In this document: positions 38,020-47,283 of the stretch, piece after piece
How positions within the stretch are numbered: the first letter of the stretch is position 1
Layout of the letters: each line of letters starts with the position of its first letter
NCBI GenBank assembly: GCA_945876095.1
Contig: CAMCMP010000015.1
Span: 1-64,000 of the forward strand
DNA: 64,000 bases
Direction of reading: 5' to 3'
Origin: Chitinophaga pinensis
GTDB taxonomy: Bacteria; Bacteroidota; Bacteroidia; Chitinophagales; Chitinophagaceae
Notes under the pieces: model-generated
Told to the model about the DNA's origin: nothing
Seen by the model: the letters and a program-made list of their open reading frames with translations, nothing else
Databases searched by the model: none
Position numbers and translations under genes: made by a program

Positions 38020-38751
38020 ATGAAGAAAAAGAAACGATATATCGGAGAGGGACAGAAGTGGTTTGTAGACTTTCTACCGAAAGAAGTTTTCAATTCTCTT
38101 ACTGAGGAAGAGAGGATAAACTATCAGGGGTATAGAAACTATCAAAGACATATTGGGGATAGTTCAGTAAAGATTTCAAACTATCAAAAGGAGATTGAAA
38201 AACTTACAAATCTTATTAAAGAAGAACAATTCAAGATCAAAGGAGATTTCGAAAATGGAGGTTGGGAGATGAATGTGAAGATGTTTTATGATAAAATCAC
38301 CCACATTGATAAGAACTTTCAGTTGAATTGTTCTATTGAGAGGAGAGATAGAACTTCATTGTCAAAACGATATATTGATGGTGAAGTGAAGACATTCAAA
38401 AAGGTCCCAATCCTAAAAAAACAATATGGAGAAAAGGATATTGAAAGAGTGTATAAACTATATGGTAGAGTAGAAAACACTCAACATAGAAAACAGATAT
38501 ACTTCGGAGATGAAAAGGAAATAAGAAAGGTAATGTCAGAGATATATGGGGAAGACTGGACTGAAGACCCATATGATTTTTTAAAGGATGAATTAAGAAC
38601 CCTTGTATCTCAGTATTCACGTTACAAAATCTTTCATAATAAATGGGAGGGATTTAAAAGTGAGACACATAACTTGAAATCTATATCTGATTGGTGTACC
38701 TGGTGTACAAAGAATGGAGTAGATAGATATGAGTGGGGTGGTAAGAAGTAA
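38020..38751 (+). CDS. Unknown protein upstream of hsdM
   Basis: The 243-residue charged, soluble protein starts at ATG 38020 (MKKKKRYIGEGQKWFVDFLP), 10 bases after the zinc-ribbon gene. The frame is open farther upstream, but that region overlaps the zinc-ribbon gene. It has a helical stretch (SNYQKEIEKLTNLIKEEQFK) and Trp-rich ends (ISDWCTWCTKNG). No family is recognised. It is 26 bases upstream of hsdM and likely in the same transcript, so a link to the type I system is possible. Confidence 0.6.
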   Translation: MKKKKRYIGEGQKWFVDFLPKEVFNSLTEEERINYQGYRNYQRHIGDSSVKISNYQKEIEKLTNLIKEEQFKIKGDFENGGWEMNVKMFYDKITHIDKNFQLNCSIERRDRTSLSKRYIDGEVKTFKKVPILKKQYGEKDIERVYKLYGRVENTQHRKQIYFGDEKEIRKVMSEIYGEDWTEDPYDFLKDELRTLVSQYSRYKIFHNKWEGFKSETHNLKSISDWCTWCTKNGVDRYEWGGKK

Positions 38752-38777
38752 ATAGAAATTATTAAATCAATTATACA

Positions 38778-40484
38778 ATGTCGAATCATAACGAAATATC
38801 ATCTTTCATCTGGAATGTATGTGATGATGTGTTGAGGGGGTTATTTAAACAACACGAATATGGAGATGTAATCATCCCATTTCTAGTTTTGAGGAGATTG
38901 GATTGTGTACTTGAAGGTAAAAAGAATGAGATTATCAAGGTACATCAAGAGTACAAGGATAAGTTTGATGATACATCTAAAATCATCAATTCAAAGTTGA
39001 ATTTAAAGTTTTCAAACTATTCGAGATATGATTTAAATAGATTGAAAGATGAACCCAATAAACTCTCTGAAAATTTCTATGATTATTTGAGTTCATTCTC
39101 AACGAATGTTCAAGACATCATTCAGAATTTCGGTATTCAGAAACATATTGATAAACTTGATTCAAATGACAAACTCTATATTCTAATTGAGAAGTTTACT
39201 GATATTGATTTACATCCAAATGTTATCGAAAATCACGTTATGGGTAACATCTTTGAGGAACTACTTCGTAAGTTTTCAGAGATGTCAAATGAAACGTCAG
39301 GAGAACATTATACCCCCAGAGATATCGTCAGACTATTAGTTTCATTGGTCTTCTCACCTGATAAGGATAAGTTATCTCAACCCAATAAGATTATTTCAGT
39401 ATATGACCCTTGTTGTGGAACTGGTGGTATGTTATCCATTGGTAAAAATTGGGTACATGAAAACATCAATCCAAAAGTGGATATTAACCTATTTGGTCAG
39501 GAACTTAATCCCCAAACCTATTCAATATGTAAATCTGATTTCTTAATTACTGATGAAGAACCCGATAATATCAAATTAGGTAGTACACTTACTAAAGACC
39601 AACATACAAGTAGAGGATTTGATTATATGATTACAAATCCTCCATTCGGTGTAAGTTGGAAATCGGAAGAGAAACAAGTTTTAAATGAATCTAGTGAATC
39701 AGGAGGAAGATTTTCGGTTGGTACTCCTCGGGTGTCAGATGGTTCACTTCTATTCCTTCAACATCTTATTTCAAAGATGGAAACCCAAGGTTCTAGGATT
39801 GGTATTGTATTCAATGGTTCTCCACTATTCACGGGTGACAGTGGTGGAGGTGAAAGTGAAATTCGTAAATGGATTATTGAGAATGATTGGTTAGAATGTG
39901 TGGTTCAGTTACCTGATTCACTTTTCTTTAATACTGGAATTACAACCTATGTCTGGATTGTAAGTAATAATAAAAAATCTAATCGTAAAGGGAAGGTTCA
40001 ATTAATTGATGGTTCAAATCTTTTCAAACCAATGAAGAAATCATTGGGAAGTAAAAGAAAAGAGGTTTCTGATGAACAAAGAGAATTGATACTAAAAACT
40101 TATTCGGATTTCAAAGAAACAGAGATTTCTAAAATCTTTGAAAATAAATTCTTTGGTTACACAAAGGTTTTTATTGAACAACCTTTAAGAGAAAATGGAG
40201 TAATAGTTAAGGATAAAAAAGGGGTAGTGAAAACGGATGGTTCATTAAGAGATAATGAGAGAGTCCCTTTAGGAGTAGATGTTGATGAATATTTTGAGAG
40301 GGAAGTGAAACCACATTTACCTGAAAGTTGGATGGATAGAAGTAAAGATAGTATTGGGTATGAAATCAACTTTACAAAGTACTTCTATCAATACAAACCA
40401 CTTCGTTCTCTGAGTGATTTAACGAAAGAGTTATTGGATTTAGAAAAGGAGTCTGATGGTATAATGAATAAACTGATTGGATAA
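38778..40484 (+). CDS. hsdM: Type I restriction-modification methyltransferase subunit
   Basis: HsdM methylates adenine at the bipartite site chosen by HsdS. The 568-residue protein has an N-terminal HsdM_N helical domain (MSNHNEISSFIWNVCDDVLR, RRLDCVLEGKK), the SAM motif I YDPCCGTGGMLSIG (about residues 211-224) and motif IV NPPFG (about 289-293, in DYMITNPPFGVSWK). Its stop codon overlaps the hsdS ATG by one base (TAATG), so the two are translationally coupled. Confidence 0.94.
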   Translation: MSNHNEISSFIWNVCDDVLRGLFKQHEYGDVIIPFLVLRRLDCVLEGKKNEIIKVHQEYKDKFDDTSKIINSKLNLKFSNYSRYDLNRLKDEPNKLSENFYDYLSSFSTNVQDIIQNFGIQKHIDKLDSNDKLYILIEKFTDIDLHPNVIENHVMGNIFEELLRKFSEMSNETSGEHYTPRDIVRLLVSLVFSPDKDKLSQPNKIISVYDPCCGTGGMLSIGKNWVHENINPKVDINLFGQELNPQTYSICKSDFLITDEEPDNIKLGSTLTKDQHTSRGFDYMITNPPFGVSWKSEEKQVLNESSESGGRFSVGTPRVSDGSLLFLQHLISKMETQGSRIGIVFNGSPLFTGDSGGGESEIRKWIIENDWLECVVQLPDSLFFNTGITTYVWIVSNNKKSNRKGKVQLIDGSNLFKPMKKSLGSKRKEVSDEQRELILKTYSDFKETEISKIFENKFFGYTKVFIEQPLRENGVIVKDKKGVVKTDGSLRDNERVPLGVDVDEYFEREVKPHLPESWMDRSKDSIGYEINFTKYFYQYKPLRSLSDLTKELLDLEKESDGIMNKLIG

Positions 40485-41803
40485 TGAATAAATATCAATC
40501 ATATAAACCATCAGGTGTTGAATGGATTGGAGAGATACCAAATGAATGGAGTACCAAAAGGTTGATATATTCATTCAAAATTCAAAAAGGTAAAATTCCA
40601 AGTGAATTACTTGATGAACCAATAGTTAATGGTTTACCATATCTTTCAATGGATGTATTGAGAGGAAATGAACCTACTGAATTTTCAATTGATAAAAATA
40701 TTGTAGAGGTTAAAGATGGAGATATTGGGATTTTATGGGATGGTTCAAATTCAGGTGAAATCATAAAAATAAACAGAAATGGGATTTTATCTTCAACGGT
40801 CTCATTGTTAACAATAATTGACCAAGGTTTAAATAAAGAATTTGGTTATTATCTATTGAAATTATTTGAGAATGATTTTAAATCAAATACCACTGGAATG
40901 GGAATCCCACACGTAAATGGGAACTATGTAAGGGAAACCAAACTGATTATCCCACCCATATTAGAACAACTCCAAATCGTTCAATTCTTGGATGAAAAAA
41001 CCGAATTAATAGATAAGTTGATTTCAACAAAAGAACGGAAAATAACCCTCTTAAAAGAACAAAGAACATCACTTATCAATGAGGTTGTTACTAAGGGATT
41101 GAATCCTAATGTAAAAATGAAGGATAGTGGGATTGAATGGATTGGGGAGATACCTGAACATTGGTTATTAATTAGTTTACATAAGTTATTACAAACAAAT
41201 AGATTGGATTTTCAAGATGGAAATCATGGTGGAGAATATCCTAATCCAGAAGAGTTTATTAAAAATGGAGTTCCTTTTATTAAACCTAGGGACATTCAAG
41301 ATGGTAAAGTTGAATGGTTAGATTGTGACAGATTACCATTTGAACGAACTACTAAATTTAGAATTGGATTTTCAAATAATGATGATGTTTTATTAGTAAA
41401 TCGTGGTGGTTCAATTGGGAAAGTTTGTTATGTTACTGATTATGATAATGAGTATCCTTATTTTATAATTAATCCACAAGTGACTTATTTACGTGGGAAA
41501 AATGGTTTATCATCAAAGTATGTTTTTTATATTACCAAGTCTGATGTATTTCGTTGTGGAGTTGATTTAGTTTTGGGTCATGGTTCAACCTTTCCATTTT
41601 TAGGATTATCAAATATGAGTGATTTTAAAATGGTTCTACCACCCTTTGAAGAACAAAATAAAATTATTGAATACCTTGATTCTAAAACAAAAGAAATTGA
41701 TGATTTAGTCCAATTAGAACAAAAGAAGATTGATTTATTAAAAGAATACAGACAGTCACTCATTTCAGAAGTGGTTACTGGAAAAATTAAAGTAACACAA
41801 TAA
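40484..41803 (+). CDS. hsdS: Type I restriction-modification specificity subunit
   Basis: HsdS reads the two halves of the target sequence. The 439-residue protein has two target-recognition domains, each opened by the same motif: GVEWIGEIPNEW (about residues 12-23) and GIEWIGEIPEHW (about 215-226). Each ends with a helical conserved region (LLKEQRTSLINEVVTKGL and LLKEYRQSLISEVVTGKI). Both domains appear complete, so a functional bipartite site is expected. It is 4 bases before hsdR. Confidence 0.93.
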   Translation: MNKYQSYKPSGVEWIGEIPNEWSTKRLIYSFKIQKGKIPSELLDEPIVNGLPYLSMDVLRGNEPTEFSIDKNIVEVKDGDIGILWDGSNSGEIIKINRNGILSSTVSLLTIIDQGLNKEFGYYLLKLFENDFKSNTTGMGIPHVNGNYVRETKLIIPPILEQLQIVQFLDEKTELIDKLISTKERKITLLKEQRTSLINEVVTKGLNPNVKMKDSGIEWIGEIPEHWLLISLHKLLQTNRLDFQDGNHGGEYPNPEEFIKNGVPFIKPRDIQDGKVEWLDCDRLPFERTTKFRIGFSNNDDVLLVNRGGSIGKVCYVTDYDNEYPYFIINPQVTYLRGKNGLSSKYVFYITKSDVFRCGVDLVLGHGSTFPFLGLSNMSDFKMVLPPFEEQNKIIEYLDSKTKEIDDLVQLEQKKIDLLKEYRQSLISEVVTGKIKVTQ

Positions 41804-41807
41804 GGTT

Positions 41808-44800
41808 ATGGTAAAAATTCCAACTGAAAGAAGATACGAAGAATATATTGAGAGTTACCTTACCTCTCTAATTGACGATGTGTTACAATTTACATCTCGT
41901 ATCCATAAGACAACTGATGGTTGGTATGATAAAAACATTTGTTTGGTCGGTGATGATTTTATCGAATTTTTGAAGGAAACTCAAAAGGATACTTACAATA
42001 CCTTATTGAAGAAATATGGAGATAATACTGATTCAAACATTCTTAAAAGATTAGATAAGGAGATTGAAAATAAAGGTTTGATTCATGTTCTTCGAAAAGG
42101 TTTCAATGATGTACATGGGGGTAATATTAAAACCATCTACTTTCAACCATCTAGTTCTCTGAATGAGAAATATAGGGAAGATAAGTACCTTAAAAATAAA
42201 TTCCTTTTCGTACGTCAGTTACATTACTCCCCCAACAACAATAACTCAATTGATATTGTAATCTTTATTAATGGAATTCCAATCCTATCCATTGAGTTAA
42301 AGAATCAACTGACTGGACAAACGATAATCAATTCAGATAATCAGTATAAGTTCGATAGGAATCCATTTGGAGAACCACTTCTTAAATTCCAAAGATGTGT
42401 CTGTCATTTCAGTGTCGATAATGATTTGGTTAATATGACAACTGAGTTGAAGGGGAAGGATACTTTCTTTCTTCCATTCAACAAATCATTAAGAAACGAA
42501 GAAACCCAAAGTGAGGGATATAAGGTGGATTACCTTTGGAAAGAAATCCTTACTCCAACATCCCTTCTAGATATTTTAGAAAACTTTGTCCTCTTTACCG
42601 AAGTATCAGATTTTGAATGGAGTGATGAAAAGAAGAAGGTAATTGAGAAGAAAAAGAATGTTCTAATATTTCCAAGATACCACCAATTAGAGGTTATCAG
42701 AAAACTGAAATCACAAGTAATTTTAGATGGTGTTGGAAGTAATTACCTAATTCAACATACAACTGGTTCAGGTAAATCCTATTCAATTGGTTGGTTATCC
42801 TTTATGTTGACAAACCTCTTCAAGAACGAAGGACAAGATAGGGTGTTTGATTCCATCATTATCATCACCGATAGAAAGGTATTGGATAAACAACTTCAAG
42901 ATACTGTTAAGAGTTTAGAGAAGGTTCAAGGTGTGGTTCAACAAATTGATAAGAACTCTGAACAATTGAAGAAATCACTTGAAACGGGTAAGAACATTAT
43001 TATTACCACCATTCAGAAATTCTCCGTTGTAGTCAGTAGAATGAAAGAACTGAATGGAATGAAGTTTGGTGTTATTGTGGATGAGGTTCACTCATCACAA
43101 GGTGGAAAGGGAACGAAGAACTTAAACAAAACACTATCATTCAATTTACAAGATGAAGATGAGGTTGAAGTAGATGATGATTTAGTAAATGAAACCATTT
43201 CTCAACTTCGTTCTGAAATGAAATCCCGTCAGAAACAAAACCATATCAGTTTCTTTGGTTTCACTGGTACACCTAAACCATCCACTATTGAAATCTTTGG
43301 TACACCAGTAGAAGGAACAACTCAAAAGAAACCATTCCATACCTATACGATGAAACAATCCATTGGAGAGGGGTTTACTTTGGATGTACTTAAATCCTTT
43401 ACACCCGTTAAGAGGTGGTTCAAATTGAAGGGTAAATCCGAAGAGGATGTAGAACTACCTGAAAGTAGAGGTAAGAAGGAAATCATTAAATGGGTGGATT
43501 CAAACCCTGAAACCATATCTCGTAAAGTAGGTGTGGTCATTGACCATCTTCTAAATACCACGGTTAAATCAATCGAGGGAAGAGGTAAGGGTATGGTTGT
43601 AGTTCGTTCTATTGAGGATACCGTGAAGTTCTATATGGAGATGAACAAACAACTCAAAGAAAAGGGATTACATAACCGAATTAAGTGTTTGGTTGGGTTT
43701 AGTGGGGAGATTGAATACAATGGTGAGAAGGTATCAGAAACCTCTTTAAACAAGGTGAATGGGTTCGATGGTACTGACATTCCATCTGGGTTCAAAAACC
43801 CTCTGTATAGGGTTCTAATTGTCTGTAATAAGTTCCAAACAGGGTTTGATGAACCATTACTTCACTCAATGTTCGTTGATAAACCTCTACAAGGGGTTCA
43901 ATGTGTTCAAACTCTCTCTCGTTTGAATCGTAAGATGAGAGGTAAGAAGGATACGTTCGTTTTGGATTTTGTGAATAAGGTAGAAACCATTCAGGAATCC
44001 TTCCAAAACTTCTATCAAACCACAATTCTTTCAGAGGAGACAGACCCGAACCTTGTATATGATATATTGGATAGGATTAGAAATTATAGTTTATTCACCC
44101 CCCAAGAGGTTAATGATTGGGTAACTACATATTTCTTAAAGAAGAGAGATGATTCTCTACTTCAACCGATATTAACCAATGTATTAAAACGATGGGATGA
44201 GTTAGAAAAGGAGAAGAGGGATTTATCTCGTAGTCAGATTTCAAACTATTGTAAATTATATGGATTTGTTTCAATGATTCATCAGTTTGATAATCATGAA
44301 TTAGAGAAACATTACATATTCTTTGAGTATTTGAGAAAGAAGTTCCCAGTAGATGGAAATGATGTATTGGATGTTTCTGATTTGATTGATTTAGAATCTC
44401 TGAATTTAGATATTAAAGGGAAACTCAACATCTCATTAGAAGAGAAGGATACAACATTCGAACCTCATACATACGGAGAGGGAAGTGGTAGAAATGAGGA
44501 AGAGTTTGATTTGTTATCTCAAATTCTGAATGAGATAAACGAATACTATGGTAAACTCCCAGAGGGTACTGAGGAAAGTTCAAAGAAACTATTCAATGAT
44601 ATTGTTGGGGATGAGGAATTCCAAAAGGTAATCTATTCAAATAATACTGATTCTAATAAGACAGATAAGATTTTGAAGATATACGAGGATAAGAATATTA
44701 AGACTCTGGATACCAGTACCAAACTTTATGAATTCTTTGAAAAGAAGGAGTTCAAGGAGAAGATGGTTAGATATTTCATTTCTAATCCAAGTGTATTGAA

Positions 44801-44816
44801 TCAGTTGAGGTTGTAA
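41808..44816 (+). CDS. hsdR: Type I restriction-modification endonuclease/translocase subunit
   Basis: HsdR cuts unmodified DNA after ATP-driven translocation. The 1002-residue protein has an N-terminal nuclease domain (IDIVIFINGIPILSIELKNQ, about 144-163), then the SF2 motor: motif I TGSGKSYS (about 320-327), motif II VDEVHSSQGG, motif III GFTGTPKP and motif VI QTLSRLNRKMRGK. All main catalytic motifs are present and there is no frameshift. Gene order is M-S-R, a compact operon. Confidence 0.94.
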   Translation: MVKIPTERRYEEYIESYLTSLIDDVLQFTSRIHKTTDGWYDKNICLVGDDFIEFLKETQKDTYNTLLKKYGDNTDSNILKRLDKEIENKGLIHVLRKGFNDVHGGNIKTIYFQPSSSLNEKYREDKYLKNKFLFVRQLHYSPNNNNSIDIVIFINGIPILSIELKNQLTGQTIINSDNQYKFDRNPFGEPLLKFQRCVCHFSVDNDLVNMTTELKGKDTFFLPFNKSLRNEETQSEGYKVDYLWKEILTPTSLLDILENFVLFTEVSDFEWSDEKKKVIEKKKNVLIFPRYHQLEVIRKLKSQVILDGVGSNYLIQHTTGSGKSYSIGWLSFMLTNLFKNEGQDRVFDSIIIITDRKVLDKQLQDTVKSLEKVQGVVQQIDKNSEQLKKSLETGKNIIITTIQKFSVVVSRMKELNGMKFGVIVDEVHSSQGGKGTKNLNKTLSFNLQDEDEVEVDDDLVNETISQLRSEMKSRQKQNHISFFGFTGTPKPSTIEIFGTPVEGTTQKKPFHTYTMKQSIGEGFTLDVLKSFTPVKRWFKLKGKSEEDVELPESRGKKEIIKWVDSNPETISRKVGVVIDHLLNTTVKSIEGRGKGMVVVRSIEDTVKFYMEMNKQLKEKGLHNRIKCLVGFSGEIEYNGEKVSETSLNKVNGFDGTDIPSGFKNPLYRVLIVCNKFQTGFDEPLLHSMFVDKPLQGVQCVQTLSRLNRKMRGKKDTFVLDFVNKVETIQESFQNFYQTTILSEETDPNLVYDILDRIRNYSLFTPQEVNDWVTTYFLKKRDDSLLQPILTNVLKRWDELEKEKRDLSRSQISNYCKLYGFVSMIHQFDNHELEKHYIFFEYLRKKFPVDGNDVLDVSDLIDLESLNLDIKGKLNISLEEKDTTFEPHTYGEGSGRNEEEFDLLSQILNEINEYYGKLPEGTEESSKKLFNDIVGDEEFQKVIYSNNTDSNKTDKILKIYEDKNIKTLDTSTKLYEFFEKKEFKEKMVRYFISNPSVLNQLRL

Positions 44817-44832
44817 TGTAAAAGGTATTTCT

Positions 44833-45198
44833 ATGGGTTCACTCATAACTCCACATTGTTCAAATTGTAAATTCCCATTTAAACAAATGATGGTTGGAGG
44901 GGGTATGAGGGATTTTCTAGAATCAGTTAAAATTCCTTTCTCTTGTTACGATTGTGGAACTTTGAGTGTTCAGAACATATATTCACCTTCAAAAAAGTGT
45001 TCAAAGTGTAGAAAGGAAATGGTGATGTTTGGGAAGGAGGTTAGTGATATGGATTCTGATGAATATCGAGATTGTGTTTTTGATTGGGGAATGGGATCCT
45101 TTGGTTCGGAAGGATATGTACTGATGAATGAGAAATATCAGTGTCCAAAATGTAAAACACATAACCTATTATTTGAAAATACTGGTATGTGGGATTAA
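44833..45198 (+). CDS. Multi-zinc-ribbon protein, unknown
   Basis: A 121-residue protein with four CxxC units: HCSNCKF (about residues 8-14), SCYDCG (about 36-41), KCSKCRK (about 54-60) and QCPKCKTHN (about 102-110). These would bind two zinc ions. The acidic middle part (VSDMDSDEYRDCVFDWGMGS) has no recognised motif. It follows hsdR by 16 bases and ends the rightward unit, so it is likely co-transcribed with the type I genes. Its role is unknown. Confidence 0.65.
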   Translation: MGSLITPHCSNCKFPFKQMMVGGGMRDFLESVKIPFSCYDCGTLSVQNIYSPSKKCSKCRKEMVMFGKEVSDMDSDEYRDCVFDWGMGSFGSEGYVLMNEKYQCPKCKTHNLLFENTGMWD

Positions 45199-45310
45199 AT
45201 TATCAGTTAATTGATAATCTCGAATTCAGATTCGGGTATTGGATTTAAACTACCTAAATTTCTATCTATTAGTGGTTAAGGTTTCAGAAAAGATGGTCTC
45301 TCTCGATTCC

Positions 45311-45347
45311 ACCTTTCTCTTTTCCTTCAAACAAAGAAAGGTTTTTT
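45311..45347 (+). terminator. Probable terminator of the hsd unit
   Basis: ACCTTTCT (45311-45318) pairs with AGAAAGGT (45335-45342), followed by five more T. It lies in the short gap between the rightward hsd unit and the leftward HTH gene. Confidence 0.55.
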
Positions 45348-45406
45348 GAAATACTCATAGGATACTTATATGGAGTGTATTTTCGGGAGTATATCTAATT
45401 CAATTC

Positions 45407-45613
45407 TTACACACTAGTTGGAGTTAAACTCAATTCACACAACCCATCCCTCATTTGATTCTCCCACTTCATTAAGTCCTCTCTCCTGATGTATTTTTTG
45501 TGAGATGATATTTCTATAATTGGTAATCCAAACCTTCTCCTCCACTCTTCTATGGTACTTCTATTAACCTTATACATCTTCATTAACTCTTGTTTACTTA
45601 TTCTTTCTTCCAT
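45407..45613 (-). CDS. Excisionase-like helix-turn-helix protein
   Basis: A 68-residue protein with a MerR/excisionase-type winged HTH: ISKQELMKMYKVNRSTIEEW (residues 5-24), then RRRFGLPI and the wing KKYIRREDLMKW. Small proteins of this kind act as recombination directionality factors or repressors. It overlaps the end of the upstream coiled-coil gene and is the last gene of a leftward three-gene operon. It is the best candidate for controlling excision of island 2 (inference). Confidence 0.72.
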   Translation of the reverse strand: MEERISKQELMKMYKVNRSTIEEWRRRFGLPIIEISSHKKYIRREDLMKWENQMRDGLCELSLTPTSV

Positions 45614-45812
45614 TTGTTGTTTCCTCTTCTTTTTTTAGTAATTCACTGAATTTGGTATTGTACCCAACCCTATCTTGTCTTATTCTGAATTCTTCTAATT
45701 CTTTGGAGAAGTTCTTTATCAGTTCTGATTTGGTTCTTAATTCGGATACTACTTCTTTCATATTCTCCTTCATCCATTTTATCTCTTCTTTTGTTAGTAT
45801 TGGTTTTTCCAT
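45594..45812 (-). CDS. Small coiled-coil protein
   Basis: A 72-residue charged protein, mostly helical (WMKENMKEVVSELRTKSELI and NFSKELEEFRIRQDRV), ending in KEEETTNGRKNK. No family is recognised. It starts 5 bases after the HUH-like gene and overlaps the HTH gene by 20 bases, so it belongs to the same operon. It may be an accessory protein for the HUH-like protein. Confidence 0.55.
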   Translation of the reverse strand: MEKPILTKEEIKWMKENMKEVVSELRTKSELIKNFSKELEEFRIRQDRVGYNTKFSELLKKEEETTNGRKNK

Positions 45813-45817
45813 AGTAT

Positions 45818-46216
45818 TTAAAATAGAGTGTTAAGTTCTCCGTATTTATTGATATAACTTCTATAAAGTTCATGATGAATTACATCTTGAACATGAATAA
45901 ATCCATACTTTCCATTACATTCCTCATATACTTCTAATCCAATCTTTCTTTTCTTCCACTCATTTCCTCCAATAAACTTCATCAGAATTTCAAATATTCT
46001 TTTTTGGTTATTTTCGTGATGTATCATAAGATGAGAATGATACTTGTTGGATGTTTTATCTTTTTCAACAGAATATTCAATGAATACTGGAAAATACTTT
46101 TTAAGTTTCTTATGAAGGGTTTTAAGTTGTTTATTCAAATTTCTCTTTGATACATTGTAATAACATCCACCAGTATCATACTCCCACTTACGAATCATAA
46201 CTCCTAGTTGTTCCAT
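45818..46216 (-). CDS. HUH/Rep-like protein
   Basis: A 132-residue protein with the HxH motif YHSHLMIHHE (residues 59-68), preceded by a strand FIEYSVEKDK, and a C-terminal tyrosine motif YINKY (121-125), in RSYINKYGE. This order matches single-tyrosine HUH endonucleases used in rolling-circle replication or mobilisation. It is small for a full relaxase. It is the first gene of the leftward operon next to the right end of island 2. The similar layout in island 1 (25955-26476) supports a shared role. Confidence 0.55.
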   Translation of the reverse strand: MEQLGVMIRKWEYDTGGCYYNVSKRNLNKQLKTLHKKLKKYFPVFIEYSVEKDKTSNKYHSHLMIHHENNQKRIFEILMKFIGGNEWKKRKIGLEVYEECNGKYGFIHVQDVIHHELYRSYINKYGELNTLF

Positions 46217-46498
46217 TTTAGTTACTTATTAGATATAGGATAGGTATTATGGGGGGTAACCCCATTTAAATACACCCTAAAAATTATTAAAAATTACCTT
46301 TATACAAACTCTCGTTTGAACGATATAGAGGAATATTATCTATATTCTGATTATAAGTATTACGAAGTGGAGGAAAACGATAAAAAATAATCTATTAAAT
46401 TAATTTTACTTGTGATAAAAGTTTATCAAACCTCTGTTAAGTAAAAACTTAAAAGTGAATTCAATATAACCTCCTATCAATATTCTATTAAAAGATGT
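46217..46498. other. Right-end region and attR of island 2
   Basis: No gene is supported here. The stretch holds a hairpin ATGGGG (46249-46254) and CCCCAT (46260-46265) with loop GGTAA, upstream of the HUH-like gene. At the end it holds the att arm CCTCCTATCAA (46470-46480) and the core GATGT (46494-46498), after which comM resumes with AGCACTAG. Confidence 0.6.
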
Positions 46499-47195
46499 AG
46501 CACTAGTAGGTGGTGGAGGTAATCCACAACCAGGAGAAATTTCATTGGCACATAACGGAGTATTATTTCTAGATGAACTTCCTGAATTTAAGCGAACAGT
46601 TTTAGAAGTGATGCGTCAACCAATGGAAGAAAGAAAAGTTACCATCTCAAGGGCAAAAATAGCATTAGAATTTCCCGCAAGTTTTATGTTGATAGCTTCC
46701 ATGAACCCTTGTCCATGCGGGTATTTTAACCATCCCGACAAACAATGTACTTGTCCGCCAGGTGCTGTTCAGAAATATTTAAACAAGATTTCAGGTCCTT
46801 TATTAGATAGAATTGATTTGCATGTAGAGGTAACTCCAGTAGCTTTTAGTGAATTATCGTCTACCCAACCCTTTGAAAAAAGTGATCGAATACGCGAAAG
46901 GGTTATTAAAGCAAGGGATATACAAGTCGAAAGATATAAAGACTCCGAAGGAGTATATGCCAATGCACAAATGAGTAGTAAAATGCTAAAAGAATTTTGT
47001 GTCATCAATACAGCTAGTCAAACTCTTATAAAAATTGCAATGGAAAAACTAAATCTTTCTGCTCGGGCATATGATAGAATATTAAAAGTAAGTAGAACGA
47101 TTGCAGACCTTTCAACCAGTGCTGATATCAAGTCTGAACACCTAGCCGAAGCAATCCAATATAGAAGTTTAGACAGAGAGGGATGGGGAGGATAA
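46494..47195 (+). pseudogene. comM: comM, 3' fragment (residues 284-515) with Walker B and C-terminal domain
   Basis: This piece resumes in codon 284 and encodes ALVGGGGNPQPGEISLAHNG, then Walker B LFLDELPEF (D309 and E310 in the rebuilt protein), MRQPMEERKVTISRA, the Cys-rich loop CPCGYFNHPDKQCTC, and the Mg-chelatase C-terminal domain ending DREGWGG. The frame is clean to the TAA at 47193-47195. A TTG at 46545 could start translation inside it, but without Walker A it cannot be active. Confidence 0.93.
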
Positions 47196-47283
47196 GTTGT
47201 CATATGGCCCAATAAAAATTGTATCATTAACAGAAATAAAATAACTTTAGTATTCAAACAGAAAAGAAAAAGAAATTCTCATC

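Larger units (their letters stand above)
33431..46498. mobile_element. Island 2: serine-integrase element in comM with type I restriction-modification cargo
   Basis: About 13.1 kb inserted in codon 284 of comM. It carries a large serine recombinase at the left, a small serine recombinase, small unknown genes, an acetyltransferase-like gene, tandem hairpin repeats, zinc-ribbon proteins, hsdM-hsdS-hsdR, and at the right an operon of an HUH-like protein, a coiled-coil protein and an excisionase-like HTH protein. Joining its ends places CCTCCTATCAA and TTGATATGAGG (10 of 11 bases complementary) on both sides of the shared GATGT, as expected for attP. No phage structural genes are present. Confidence 0.85.

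Noticed and set aside
23818..46498. Prophage
   Set aside because: Serine integrases fit a prophage, but no terminase, portal, capsid, tail or lysis genes were seen in either island.
23815..46498. Excision-controlled switch of competence as in the Listeria comK prophage
   Set aside because: The gene structure permits it, but the sequence gives no evidence that excision is regulated, so it is not claimed as a finding.
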